A stretch of 64,000 nt of DNA from Camarhynchus parvulus (GCF_901933205.1 NW_022148754.1:1-64000); one strand, 5' to 3'. Shown: positions 25,881 to 40,000, counted from the stretch's first letter. Numbers and translations: made by a program. The notes: a model not told the origin generated them from the letters alone.

Positions 25881-28800
25881 GTTTCAGAGGGAAAGGCCCG
25901 TTGTTTTATGTTTGGGGGCCATAGGCCCGGGTGGCCGGCTGGCTCCTGAAAATCCGCGTACGCAGGATGCCTCCCAGACCCAAGCTGGCACCAGTGCCAA
26001 CTTCGGGCTGGTTTTGATAGTGCTAGCGAGTCCCACAATCTGCCATCAAGGACGCGGGGCTGGTGACTTTTTGTTTCAGAGGAAAGGCCCGTTGTTTTAT
26101 GTTTGGGGGCCATGGGCCCCGGGTGGCGGCTGGCTCCTGAAAATCCGCGATCACGGGATGCCTCCCAGACCCAAGCTGGCACCAGTGCCAGCTTCGGGCT
26201 GGTTTTGATAGTGCCAAGCGGAGTCCCACAATCTGCCATCAAGGACCGGGGCTGGTGAGTTTTTGTTTCAGAGGAAAAGGCCCGTTGTTTTATGTTTGGG
26301 GGCCATAGGCCGGGTGGCCGGCTGGCTCCTGAAAATCCGCGATCACGCAGGATGCCTCCCAGACCCAAGCTGGCACCAGTGCCAGCTTCGGGCTGGTTTG
26401 ATAGTGCCAAGCGAGTCCCACAATCTGCCATCAAGGACCGGGGCTGGTGACTTTTTGTTTCAGAGGGAAAGGCCCGTTGTTTTATGTTTTGGGGGCCATA
26501 GGCCGGGGTGGCGGCTGGCTCCTGAAAATCCGCGATACGCAGGATGCCTCCCAGACCCAAGCTGGCACCAGTGCCAGCTTCGGGCTGGTTTTGATAGTGC
26601 CAGCGAGTCCCACAATCTGCCATCAAGGACGGGGCTGGTGACTTTTTGTTTCAGAGGGAAAGGCCCGTTGTTTTATGTTTGGGGGCCATAGGCCGGGTGG
26701 CGGCTGGCTCCTGAAAATCCGCGATACGCAGGATGCCTCCCAGACCCAAGCTGGCACCAGTGCCAGCTTCGGGCTGGTTTGATAGGTGCCAGCGAGTCCC
26801 ACAATCTGCCATCAAGGACCGGGGCTGGTGACTTTTTGTTTCAGAGGGAAAGGCCCGTTGTTTTATGTTTGGGGGCCTGTGGCCCGAGTGGCGGCTGGCT
26901 CCTGAAAATCCGCGATACGCAGGATGCCTCCCAGACCCAAGCTGGCACCAGTGCCACGTTCGGGCTGGTTTGATAGTGCCAGGGAGTCCCACAATCTGCC
27001 ATCAAGGACCGGGGCTGGTGAGTTTTTGTTTCAGAGGGAAAAGGCCCGTTGTTTTATGTTTGGGGGCCATAGGCCGGAGTGGCGGCTGGCTCCTGAAAAT
27101 GCCGCGATACACAGGATGCCTCCCAGACCCAAGCTGGCACCAGTGCCAGCTTCGGGCTGGTTTGATAGTTAGCGCGAGTCCCACAATCTGCCATCAAGGA
27201 CCGGGGCTGGTGACTTTTTGTTTCAGAGGGAAAGGCCCGTTGTTTTATGTTTGGGGGCCATAGGCCCGGGTGGCCGGCTGGCTCCTGAAAATCCAGCGAT
27301 ACGCAGGATGCCTCCCAGACCCAAGCTGGCACCAGTGCCAGCTTCGGGCTGGTTTGATAGTGCCAACGGAGTCCCACAATCTGCCATCAAGGACCGGGGC
27401 TGGTGAGTTTTTGTTTCAGAGGGAAAGGCCCGTTGTTTTATGTTTGGGGGCCATAGGCCCGGGTGGCGGCTGGCTCCTGAAAATCCGCGATCACGGGATG
27501 CCTCCCAGACCCAAGCTGGCACCAGTGCCAGCTTCGGGCTGGTTTTGATAGTGCCAGCGAGTCCCACAATCTGCCATCAAGGACCGGGGCTGGTGAGTTT
27601 TGTTTCAGAGGGAAAGGCCCGTTGTTTTATGTTTTGGGGGCCATAGGCCGGGGTGGCCGGCTGGCTCCTGAAAATCCGCGATGCGCAGGATGCCTCCCAG
27701 ACCCAAGCTGGCACCAGTGCCAACTTCGGGCTGGTTTGATAGATGCCAGCGGGTCCCACAATCTGCCATCAAGGACCGGGGCTGGTGAGTTTTGTTTCAG
27801 AGGGAAAGGCCCGTTGTTTTATGTTTGGGGGCCATAGGCCCGGAGTGGCGGCTGGCTCCTGAAAATCCGCGATTTCGCAGGATGCCTCCCAGACCCAAGC
27901 TGGCACCAGTGCCAGGTTCGGGCTGGTTTTGATAGTGCTAAGCGGAGTCCCACAATCTGCCATCAAGGACCGGGGCTGGTGACTTTTTGTTTCAGAGGAA
28001 AGGCCCGTTGTTTTATGTTTGGGGGCCATAGGCCGGGGTGGCGGCTGGCTCCTGAAAATCCGCGATGCGCAGGATGCCTCCCAGACCCAAGCTGGCACCA
28101 GTGCCAGCTTCGGGCTGGTTTTGATAGTGCCAACGGGTCCCACAATCTGCCATCAAGGACCGGGGCTGGTGAGTTTTTGTTTCAGAGGGAAAGGCCCGTT
28201 GTTTTATGTTTGGGGGCCATAGGCCGGAGTGGCGGCTGGCTCCTGAAAATCAGCGACGTCGCAGGATGCCTCCCAGACCCAAGCTGGCACCAGTGCCAAC
28301 TTCGGGCTGGTTTTGATAGTGCAACCGAGTCCCACAATCTGCCATCAAGGACCGGGGCTGGTGAGTTTTGTTTCAGAGGGAAAGGCCCGTTGTTTTATGT
28401 TTGGGGGCCATAGGCCGGAGTGGCGGCTGGCTCCTGAAAATCCGCGATACACGGGATGCCTCCCAGACCCAAGCTGGCACCAGTGCCAGCTTCGGGCTGG
28501 TTTGATAGGTGCCAACGGGAGTCCCACAATCTGCCATCAAGGACCGGGGCTGGTGACTTTTGTTTCAGAGGGAAAGGCCCGTTGTTTTATGTTTGGGGGC
28601 CTAGGCCGGAGTGGCGGCTGGCTCCTGAAAATCCGCGATACACAGGATGCCTCCCAGACCCAAGCTGGCACCAGTGCCAGCTTCGGGCTGGTTTGATAGT
28701 GCCAACGGAGTCCCACAATCTGCCATCAAGGACCGGGGCTGGTGAGTTTTTGTTTCAGAGGGAAAGGCCCGTTGTTTTATGTTTGGGGGCCTGTGCCCGG

Positions 28801-31800
28801 GTGGCGGCTGGCTCCTGAAAATGCCGCGATACACAGGATGCCTCCCAGACCCAAGCTGGCACCAGTGCCAGCTTCGGGCTGGTTTGATAGTGCCAGCAGA
28901 GTCCCACAATCTGCCATCAAGGACCGGGGCTGGTGAGTTTTTGTTTCAGAGGGAAAGGCCCGTTGTTTTATGTTTGGGGGCCATAGGCCGGAGTGGCCGG
29001 CTGGCTCCTGAAAATCCGCGATACGCAGGATGCCTCCCAGACCCAAGCTGGCACCAGTGCCAGCTCGGGCTGGTTTTGATAGTGCCAACGGAGTCCCACA
29101 ATCTGCCATCAAGGACCGGGGCTGGTGATTTTTGTTTCAGAGGGAAAGGCCCGTTGTTTTATGTTTGGGGGCCATAGGCCCGGAGTGGCGGCTGGCTCCT
29201 GAAAATCCGCGATCGCCGGGATGCCTCCCAGACCCAAGCTGGCACCAGTGCCAGCTTCGGGCTGGTTTTGATAGTGCCAGCGGAGTCCCACAATCTGCCA
29301 TCAAGGACCGGGGCTGGTGACTTTTTGTTTCAGAGGGAAAGGCCCGTTGTTTTATGTTTGGGGGCCATTGGCCGGAGTGGCGGCTGGCTCCTGAAAATCC
29401 GCGATACGCGGGATGCCTCCCAGACCCAAGCTGGCACCAGTGCCAGCTTCGGGCTGGTTTGATAGTGCCAACGGAGTCCCACAATCTGCCATCAAGGACG
29501 CGGGGCTGGTGAGTTTTGTTTCAGAGGGAAAGGCCCGTTGTTTTATGTTTGGGGGCCATAGGCCGGGGTGTGGCGACTGGCTCCTGAAAATCAGCGATAC
29601 GCAGGATGCCTCCCAGACCCAAGCTGGCACCAGTGCCAGCTTCGGGCTGGTTTGATAGTGCCAGCGGAGTCCCACAATCTGCCATCAAGGACCGGGGCTG
29701 GTGACTTTTTGTTTCAGAGGGAAAGGCCCGTTGTTTTATGTTTGGGGGCCATAGGCCGGGGTGGCCGGCTGGCTCCTGAAAATCCGCGATACGCAGGATG
29801 CCTCCCAGACCCAAGCTGGCACCAGTGCCAGCTTCGGGCTGGTTTGATAGTGCCAAGGGAGTCCCACAATCTGCCATCAAGGACCGGGGCTGGTGAGTTT
29901 TTGTTTCAGGGGAAAGGCCCGTTGTTTTATGTTTGGGGGCCATAGGCCCGGAGTGGCCGGCTGGCTCCTGAAAATCGCGATCGCAAGGATGCCTCCCAGA
30001 CCCAAGCTGGCACCAGTGCCAGCTTCGGGCTGGTTTGATAGTGCCAACGAGGTCCCACAATCTGCCATCAAGGACGGGGCTGGTGAGTTTTGTTTCAGAG
30101 GGAAAGGCCCGTTGTTTTTATGTTTGGGGGCCATAGGCCGGGTGGCCGGCTGGCTCCTGAAAATCCAGCGATAACGCAGGATGCCTCCCAGACCCAAGCT
30201 GGCACCAGTGCCAGCTTCGGGCTGGTTTGATAGTGCCAACGGAGTCCCACAATCTGCCATCAAGGACCGGGGCTGGTGACTTTTTGTTTCAGAGGGAAAG
30301 GCCCGTTGTTTTATGTTTGGGGGCCTAGGCCCGGGTGGCCGGCTGGCTCCTGAAAATCCGCGATCGCAAGGATGCCTCCCAGACCCAAGCTGGCACCAGT
30401 GCCAGCTTCGGGCTGGTTTGATAGTGCCAGCGGAGTCCCACAATCTGCCATCAAGGAACGGGGCTGGTGACTTTTTGTTTCAGAGGGAAAGGCCCGTTGT
30501 TTTATGTTTGGGGGCCATAGGCCCGGGTGGCCGGCTGGCTCCTGAAAATCAGCGATAACGCAGGATGCCTCCCAGACCCAAGCTGGCACCAGTGCCAGCT
30601 TCGGGCTGGTTTGATAGTGCCAGCGGGTCCCACAATCTGCCATCAAGGACCGGGGCTGGTGAGTTTTGTTTCAAGGGAAAGGCCCGTTGTTTTATGTTTG
30701 GGGGCCATAGGCCGAGGTGGCGGCTGGCTCCTGAAAATCCCGCGATGCAGGGATGCCTCCCAGACCCAAGCTGGCACCAGTGCCAGCTTCGGGCTGGTTT
30801 GATAGTGCCAACGGAGTCCCACAATCTGCCATCAAGGACCGGGGCTGGTGAGTTTTTGTTTCAGAGGGAAAGGCCCGTTGTTTTATGTTTGGGGGCCATA
30901 GGCCGGAGTGGCCGGCTGGCTCCTGAAAATCCGCGTACGCAGGATGCCTCCCAGACCCAAGCTGGCACCAGTGCCAGCTTCGGGCTGGTTTGATAGTGCC
31001 AACGGAGTCCCACAATCTGCCATCAAGGACCGGGGCTGGTGGTTTTTGTTTCAGAGGGAAAGGCCCGTTGTTTTATGTTTGGGGGCCATAGGCCCGGGTG
31101 GCGGCTGGCTCCTGAAAATCCGCGATACGCAGGATGCCTCCCAGACCCAAGCTGGCACCAGTGCCAGCTCGGGCTGGTTTGATAGTGCCAAGGAGTCCCA
31201 CAATCTGCCATCAAGGACCGGGGCTGGTGAGTTTTGTTTCAGAGGGAAAGGCCCGTTGTTTTATGTTTGGGGGCCATAGGCCGGGTGGCCGGCTGGCTCC
31301 TGAAAATCCGCGATACGCAGGATGCCTCCCAGACCCAAGCTGGCACCAGTGCCAGCTTCGGGCTGGTTTGATAGTGCCAGCGGAGTCCCACAATCTGCCA
31401 TCAAGGACCGGGGCTGGTGAGTTTTGTTTCAGAGGGAAAGGCCCGTTGTTTTATGTTTGGGGGCCATAGGCCCGGGTGGCGGCTGGCTCCTGAAAATCCG
31501 CGATCACGCAGGATGCCTCCCAGACCCAAGCTGGCACCAGTGCCAGCTTCGGGCTGGTTTGATAGTGCCAGCGGAGTCCCACAATCTGCCATCAAGGACC
31601 GGGGCTGGTGAGTTTTGTTTCAGAGGGAAAGGCCCGTTGTTTTATGTTTGGGGGCCATAGGCCGGGGTGGCCGGCTGGCTCCTGAAAATCCGCGATACGC
31701 AGGATGCCTCCCAGACCCAAGCTGGCACCAGTGCCAGCTCGGGCTGGTTTGATAGTGCCAGCGGAGTCCCACAATCTGCCATCAAGGACCGGGGCTGGTG

Positions 31801-32099
31801 AGTTTTTGTTTCAGAGGGAAAGGCCCGTTGTTTTATGTTTGGGGGCCATAGGCCCGGGTGGCCGGCTGGCTCCTGAAAATCCGCGTACGCAGGATGCCTC
31901 CCAGACCCAAGCTGGCACCAGTGCCAGCTTCGGGCTGGTTTGATAGTGCCAGCGGAGTCCCACAATCTGCCATCAAGGACCGGGGCTGGTGACTTTTTGT
32001 TTCAGAGGGAAAGGCCCGTTGTTTTATGTTTGGGGGCCATAGGCCGGGTGGCCGGCTGGCTCCTGAAAATCCGCGATACGCAGGATGCCTCCCAGACCC

Positions 32100-32121
32100 A
32101 AGCTGGCACCAGTGCCAGCTT
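32100..32121. other. Completed 22-bp dyad, derived subfamily form of inverted repeat 3
   Basis: A representative of the region 4 form. The left arm AAGCTGGCAC (32,100-32,109) and right arm GTGCCAGCTT (32,112-32,121) are perfect 10-bp reverse complements around CA. Compared with the reference, A130 became G and one T was inserted after T132. Each change repairs one mispair of the reference arms. Versions with only the G (9-bp arms) or only the T (10-bp arms with one mismatch) also exist. Confidence 0.85.
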
Positions 32122-34085
32122 CGGGCTGGTTTGATAGTGCCAGCGGAGTCCCACAATCTGCCATCAAGGACCGGGGCTGGTGAGTTTTGTTTCAGAGGGA
32201 AAGGCCCGTTGTTTTATGTTTGGGGGCCATAGGCCGGAGTGGCCGGCTGGCTCCTGAAAATCCGCGTACGCAGGATGCCTCCCAGACCCAAGCTGGCACC
32301 AGTGCCAGCTCGGGCTGGTTTGATAGTGCCAGCGAGTCCCACAATCTGCCATCAAGGACCGGGGCTGGTGAGTTTTTGTTTCAGAGGGAAAGGCCCGTTG
32401 TTTTATGTTTGGGGGCCATAGGCCGGGTGGCCGGCTGGCTCCTGAAAATCCGCGATACGCAGGATGCCTCCCAGACCCAAGCTGGCACCAGTGCCAGCTT
32501 CGGGCTGGTTTGATAGTGCCAGCGGAGTCCCACAATCTGCCATCAAGGACCGGGGCTGGTGAGTTTTGTTTCAGAGGGAAAGGCCCGTTGTTTTATGTTT
32601 GGGGGCCATAGGCCCGGGTGGCCGGCTGGCTCCTGAAAATCCGCGATACGCAGGATGCCTCCCAGACCCAAGCTGGCACCAGTGCCAGCTCGGGCTGGTT
32701 TGATAGTGCCAACGGAGTCCCACAATCTGCCATCAAGGACCGGGGCTGGTGAGTTTTGTTTCAGAGGGAAAGGCCCGTTGTTTTATGTTTGGGGGCCATA
32801 GGCCCGGAGTGGCCGGCTGGCTCCTGAAAATCCGCGATCGCAGGATGCCTCCCAGACCCAAGCTGGCACCAGTGCCAGCTTCGGGCTGGTTTGATAGTGC
32901 CAGCGGAGTCCCACAATCTGCCATCAAGGACGGGGCTGGTGAGTTTTTGTTTCAGAGGGAAAGGCCCGTTGTTTATGTTTGGGGGCCATAGGCCCGGGTG
33001 GCCGGCTGGCTCCTGAAAATCCGCGATACGCAGGATGCCTCCCAGACCCAAGCTGGCACCAGTGCCAGCTCGGGCTGGTTTGATAGTGCCAACGGAGTCC
33101 CACAATCTGCCATCAAGGACCGGGGCTGGTGAGTTTTTGTTTCAGAGGGAAAGGCCCGTTGTTTTATGTTTGGGGGCCATAGGCCGGAGTGGCCGGCTGG
33201 CTCCTGAAAATCGCGCGATCAGCGGGATGCCTCCCAGACCCAAGCTGGCACCAGTGCCAGCTCGGGCTGGTTTGATAGTGCCAGCGGAGTCCCACAATCT
33301 GCCATCAAGGACCGGGGCTGGTGAGTTTTTGTTTCAGAGGGAAAGGCCCGTTGTTTTATGTTTGGGGGCCATAGGCCGGGTGGCCGGCTGGCTCCTGAAA
33401 ATCCGCGATACGCAGGATGCCTCCCAGACCCAAGCTGGCACCAGTGCCAACTTCGGGCTGGTTTGATAGTGCCAACGGAGTCCCACAATCTGCCATCAAG
33501 GACCGGGGCTGGTGAGTTTTTGTTTCAGAGGGAAAGGCCCGTTGTTTTATGTTTGGGGGCCATAGGCCCGGGTGGCCGGCTGGCTCCTGAAAATCCCGCG
33601 ATACGCAGGATGCCTCCCAGACCCAAGCTGGCACCAGTGCCAGCTTCGGGCTGGTTTGATAGTGCCAGCGGAGTCCCACAATCTGCCATCAAGGACCGGG
33701 GCTGGTGAGTTTTGTTTCAGAGGGAAAGGCCCGTTGTTTTATGTTTGGGGGCCATAGCCCGGGTGGCCGGCTGGCTCCTGAAAATCCGCGATACACAGGA
33801 TGCCTCCCAGACCCAAGCTGGCACCAGTGCCAGCTTCGGGCTGGTTTGATAGTGCCAACGAGTCCCACAATCTGCCATCAAGGACCGGGGCTGGTGAGTT
33901 TTGTTTCAGAGGGAAAGGCCCGTTGTTTTATGTTTGGGGGCCTAGGCCCGGAGTGGCCGGCTGGCTCCTGAAAATCCGCGATCGCCAGGATGCCTCCCAG
34001 ACCCAAGCTGGCACCAGTGCCAACTTCGGGCTGGTTTTGATAGTGCCAACGGAGTCCCACAATCTGCCATCAAGGACCGGGGCTG

Positions 34086-37000
34086 GTGAGTTTTGTTTCA
34101 GAGGGAAAGGCCCGTTGTTTATGTTTGGGGGCCATAGGCCCGGAGTGGCCGGCTGGCTCCTGAAAATTCCGCGATACGCCAGGATGCCTCCCAGACCCAA
34201 GCTGGCACCAGTGCCAGCTCGGGCTGGTTTGATAGTGCCAACGGAGTCCCACAATCTGCCATCAAGGACCGGGGCTGGTGACTTTTTGTTTTCAGAGGGA
34301 AAGGCCCGTTGTTTATGTTTGGGGGCCATAGGCCCGGGGTGGCCGGCTGGCTCCTGAAAATCCGCGATCAGCAGGATGCCTCCCAGACCCAAGCTGGCAC
34401 CAGTGCCAGCTTCGGGCTGGTTTGATAGTGCCAACGGAGTCCCACAATCTGCCATCAAGGACCGGGGCTGGTGAGTTTTGTTTCAGAGGGAAAGGCCCGT
34501 TGTTTATGTTTGGGGGCCATAGGCCGGGTGGCCGGCTGGCTCCTGAAAATCCGCGATACGCAGGATGCCTCCCAGACCCAAGCTGGCACCAGTGCCAGCT
34601 TCGGGCTGGTTTGATAGTGCCAACGGAGTCCCACAATCTGCCATCAAGGAACCGGGGCTGGTGAGTTTTGTTTCAGAGGGAAGGCCCGTTGTTTATGTTT
34701 GGGGGCCATAGGCCCGGGTGGCGGCTGGCTCCTGAAAATCCGCGATACGCGGGATGCCTCCCAGACCCAAGCTGGCACCAGTGCCAACTTCGGGCTGGTT
34801 TGATAGTGCCAACGGAGTCCCACAATCTGCCATCAAGGACCGGGGCTGGTGAGTTTTGTTTCAGAGGGAAAGGCCCGTTGTTTTATGTTTGGGGGCCATA
34901 GGCCCGGGGTGGCCGGCTGGCTCCTGAAAATCAGCGATACGCAGGATGCCTCCCAGACCCAAGCTGGCACCAGTGCCAACTCGGGCTGGTTTGATAGTGC
35001 CAACGGAGTCCCACAATCTGCCATCAAGGACCGGGGCTGGTGAGTTTTTGTTTCAGAGGGAAGGCCCGTTGTTTATGTTTGGGGGCCATGGCCCGGAGTG
35101 GCCGGCTGGCTCCTGAAAATCAGCGATACGCAGGATGCCTCCCAGACCCAAGCTGGCACCAGTGCCAACTTCGGGCTGGTTTGATAGTGCCAGCGGAGTC
35201 CCACAATCTGCCATCAAGGACCGGGGCTGGTGAGTTTTGTTTCAGAGGGAAAGGCCCGTTGTTTATGTTTGGGGGCCATAGGCCCGGGTGGCCGGCTGGC
35301 TCCTGAAAATCCAGCGATACGCAGGATGCCTCCCAGACCCAAGCTGGCACCAGTGCCAGCTTCGGGCTGGTTTGATAGTGCCAGCGGAGTCCCACAATCT
35401 GCCATCAAGGACCGGGGCTGGTGAGTTTTTGTTTCCAGGGAAAGGCCCGTTGTTTATGTTTGGGGGCCATAGGCCGAGGTGGCCGGCTGGCTCCTGAAAA
35501 TCCGCGATACGCAGGATGCCTCCCAGACCCAAGCTGGCACCAGTGCCAACTCGGGCTGGTTTGATAGTGCCAACGGAGTCCCACAATCTGCCATCAAGGA
35601 CCGGGGCTGGTGAGTTTTGTTTCAGAGGGAAAGGCCCGTTGTTTATGTTTGGGGGCCACAGGCCCGGGGTGGCCGGCTGGCTCCTGAAAATCCGCGATCA
35701 CAGGATGCCTCCCAGACCCAAGCTGGCACCAGTGCCAACTTCGGGCTGGTTTGATAGTGCCAGCGGAGTCCCACAATCTGCCATCAAGGACCGGGGCTGG
35801 TGAGTTTTGTTTCAGAGGGAAAGGCCCGTTGTTTATGTTTGGGGGCCATAGGCCCGGAGTGGCCGGCTGGCTCCTGAAAATCCGCGATCGCAGGATGCCT
35901 CCCAGACCCAAGCTGGCACCAGTGCCAACTCGGGCTGGTTTGATAGTGCCAGCGGAGTCCCACAATCTGCCATCAAGGACCGGGGCTGGTGACTTTTTTG
36001 TTTCAAGGGAAAGGCCCGTTGTTTTATGTTTGGGGGCCATAGGCCGGAGTGGCCCGGCTGGCTCCTGAAAATCCGCGATCGCAGGATGCCTCCCAGACCC
36101 AAGCTGGCACCAGTGCCAACTCGGGCTGGTTTGATAGTGCCAACAGAGTCCCACAATCTGCCATCAAGGACCGGGGCTGGTGAGTTTTGTTTCAGAGGGA
36201 AAGGCCCGTTGTTTATGTTTGGGGGCCACAGCCCGGGTGGCCGGCTGGCTCCTGAAAATCCGCGTACGCAGGATGCCTCCCAGACCCAAGCTGGCACCAG
36301 TGCCAGCTCGGGCTGGTTTGATAGTGCCAACGGAGTCCCACAATCTGCCATCAAGGACCGGGGCTGGTGAGTTTTGTTTCAGAGGGAAAGGCCCGTTGTT
36401 TATGTTTGGGGGCCATAGGCCCGAGAGTGGCCGGCTGGCTCCTGAAAATCCGCGATACACAGGATGCCTCCCAGACCCAAGCTGGCACCAGTGCCAGCTC
36501 GGGCTGGTTTGATAGTACCAGCGGAGTCCCACAATCTGCCATCAAGGACCGGGGCTGGTGAGTTTTTGTTTCAGAGGGAAAGGCCCGTTGTTTATGTTTG
36601 GGGGCCATAGGCCCGGGTGGCCGGCTGGCTCCTGAAAATCAGCGATACGCAGGATGCCTCCCAGACCCAAGCTGGCACCAGTGCCAGCTCGGGCTGGTTT
36701 GATAGTGCCAACGGAGTCCCACAATCTGCCATCAAGGACCGGGGCTGGTGAGTTTTGTTTCAGAGGGAAAGGCCCGTTGTTTATGTTTGGGGGCCATAGG
36801 CCCGGAGTGGCCGGCTGGCTCCTGAAAATGCGCGTACACGGGATGCCTCCCAGACCCAAGCTGGCACCAGTGCCAACTTCGGGCTGGTTTGATAGTGCCA
36901 ACGAGTCCCACAATCTGCCATCAGGACCGGGGCTGGTGAGTTTTGTTTCAGAGGGAAAGGCCCGTTGTTTATGTTTGGGGGCCATAGGCCGGAGTGGCCG

Positions 37001-40000
37001 GCTGGCTCCTGAAAATCCGCGATCACGCAGGATGCCTCCCAGACCCAAGCTGGCACCAGTGCCAACTCGGGCTGGTTTGATAGTGCCAGCGGAGTCCCAC
37101 AATCTGCCATCAAGGACCGGGGCTGGTGAGTTTTGTTTCAGAGGGAAAGGCCCGTTGTTTTATGTTTTGGGGGCCATAGGCCCGGAGTGGCCGGCTGGCT
37201 CCTGAAAATCCGCGATACGCAGGATGCCTCCCAGACCCAAGCTGGCACCAGTGCCAACTTCGGGCTGGTTTGATAGTGCCAACGGAGTCCCACAATCTGC
37301 CATCAAGGACCGGGGCTGGTGAGTTTTGTTTACAGGAGGAAAGGCCCGTTGTTTTATGTTTTGGGGGCCATAGGCCCGGGTGGCCGGCTGGCTCCTGAAA
37401 ATCCGCGATCGCACGGATGCCTCCCAGACCCAAGCTGGCACCAGTGCCAACTCGGGCTGGTTTGATAGTGCCAGCGGAGTCCCACAATCTGCCATCAAGG
37501 ACCGGGGCTGGTGAGTTTTGTTTCAGAGGGAAAGGCCCGTTGTTTATGTTTGGGGGCCACAGGCCCGGAGTGGCCGGCTGGCTCCTGAAAATCCAGCGAT
37601 ACGCAGGATGCCTCCCAGACCCAAGCTGGCACCAGTGCCAACTCGGGCTGGTTTGATAGTGCCAGCGGAGTCCCACAATCTGCCATCAAGGACCGGGGCT
37701 GGTGAGTTTTTGTTTCAGAGGGAAAGGCCCGTTGTTTATGTTTGGGGGCCATAGGCCGGAGTGGCCGGCTGGCTCCTGAAAATCCGCGATACGCAGGATG
37801 CCTCCCAGACCCAAGCTGGCACCAGTGCCAACTCGGGCTGGTTTGATAGTGCCAGCGGAGTCCCACAATCTGCCATCAAGGACCGGGGCTGGTGAGTTTT
37901 GTTTCAGAGGGAAAGGCCCGTTGTTTATGTTTGGGGGCCATAGGCCCAGAGTGGCGGGCTGGCTCCTGAAAATCCGCGATACGCAGGATGCCTCCCAGAC
38001 CCAAGCTGGCACCAGTGCCAACTCGGGCTGGTTTGATAGTGCCAACGGAGTCCCACAATCTGCCATCAAGGACCGGGGCTGGTGAGTTTTGTTTCAGAGG
38101 GAAAGGCCCGTTGTTTATGTTTGGGGGCCATAGGCCCCGGGTGGCCGGCTGGCTCCTGAAAATCCGCGATGCGCAGGATGCCTCCCAGACCCAAGCTGGC
38201 ACCAGTGCCAACTTCGGGCTGGTTTGATAGTGCCAGCGGAGTCCCACAATCTGCCATCAAGGACCCGGGGCTGGTGAGTTTTGTTTCAGAGGGAAAGGCC
38301 CGTTGTTTTATGTTTGGGGGCCTGAGCCCGGAGTGGCGGCTGGCTCCTGAAAATCCAGCGATCACAGGGATGCCTCCCAGACCCAAGCTGGCACCAGTGC
38401 CAACTCGGGCTGGTTTGATAGTGCCAACGGAGTCCCACAATCTGCCATCAAGGACCGGGGCTGGTGAGTTTTTGTTTCAGAGGGAAAGGCCCGTTGTTTA
38501 TGTTTGGGGGCCACAGGCCGGGTGGCCGGCTGGCTCCTGAAAATCCAGCGATGCGCAGGATGCCTCCCAGACCCAAGCTGGCACCAGTGCCAACTTCGGG
38601 CTGGTTTGATAGTGCCAGCGGAGTCCCACAATCTGCCATCAAGGCCGGGGCTGGTGAGTTTTGTTTCAGAGGGAAAGGCCCGTTGTTTATGTTTGGGGCC
38701 ATAGGCCCAGAGTGGCCGGCTGGCTCCTGAAAATCCGCGATACGCAGGATGCCTCCCAGACCCAAGCTGGCACCAGTGCCAACTCGGGCTGGTTTGATAG
38801 TGCCAGCAGAGTCCCACAATCTGCCATCAAGGACCGGGGCTGGTGAGTTTTGTTTCAGAGGGAAAGGCCCGTTGTTTTATGTTTGGGGGCCATAGGCCGG
38901 GTGCCCGGCTGGCTCCTGAAAATCAGCGATACGCAGGATGCCTCCCAGACCCAAGCTGGCACCAGTGCCAACTCGGGCTGGTTTGATAGTGCCAACGGAG
39001 TCCCACAATCTGCCATCAAGGACGGGGGCTGGTGAGTTTTTGTTTCAGAGGAAAGGCCCGTTGTTTATGTTTGGGGGCCATAGCCCGGGTGGCCGGCTGG
39101 CTCCTGAAAATCCGCGATCGCAGGATGCCTCCCAGACCCAAGCTGGCACCAGTGCCAACTTCGGGCTGGTTTGATAGTGCCAGCGGGTCCCACAATCTGC
39201 CATCAAGGACCGGGGCTGGTGAGTTTTGTTTCAGAGGAAAGGCCCGTTGTTTTATGTTTGGGGGCCATAGGCCCGGAGTGGCCGGCTGGCTCCTGAAAAT
39301 CAGCGATCACGCAGGATGCCTCCCAGACCCAAGCTGGCACCAGTGCCAACTCGGGCTGGTTTGATAGTGCCAACGGAGTCCCACAATCTGCCATCAAGGA
39401 CCGGGGCTGGTGAGTTTTGTTTCAGAGGGAAAGGCCCGTTGTTTTATGTTTGGGGGCCATAGGCCCGGAGTGGCGGCTGGCTCCTGAAAATCCGCGATAC
39501 GCGGGATGCCTCCCAGACCCAAGCTGGCACCAGTGCCAGCTTCGGGCTGGTTTGATAGTGCCAACGGAGTCCCACAATCTGCCATCAAGGCCGGGGCTGG
39601 TGAGTTTTGTTTCAGAGGGGAAAGGCCGTTGTTTATGTTTGGGGGCCATAGGCCCGGGTGGCCGGCTGGCTCCTGAAAATCCAGCGATCGCGCAGGATGC
39701 CTCCCAGACCCAAGCTGGCACCAGTGCCAGCTCGGGCTGGTTTGATAGTGCCAACGGAGTCCCACAATCTGCCATCAGGACCGGGGCTGGTGAGTTTTGT
39801 TTCAGAGGGAAAGGCCCGTTGTTTATGTTTGGGGGCCATAGGCCCGAGGTGGCGGCTGGCTCCTGAAAATCCGCGTGCACGGGATGCCTCCCAGACCCAA
39901 GCTGGCACCAGTGCCAACTTCGGGCTGGTTTGATAGTGCCAACGGAGTCCCACAATCTGCCATCAAGGACCGGGGCTGGTGAGTTTTTGTTTCAGAGGGA

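Larger units (their letters stand above)
17285..34085 (+). repeat. Satellite region 4: derived subfamily with completed dyad
   Basis: About 88 monomers dominated by linked differences from the reference: GTGCCAGCTTCGGG or GTGCCAACTTCGGG instead of GTGCCAACTCGGG, GTTGTTTTATG (T4) instead of GTTGTTTATG, and frequent GTGACTTTTTG. The full GTGCCAGCTTCGGG form is first seen near 17,409 and is densest at about 21.4-32.5 kb. It pairs with the upstream AAGCTGGCAC to make 10-bp perfect arms. The hot-spot segment is often reduced to GGTGGCGGC. Because the substitution, the inserted T and the T-run changes travel together, I read this as a real subfamily rather than random sequencing noise. Confidence 0.8.
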
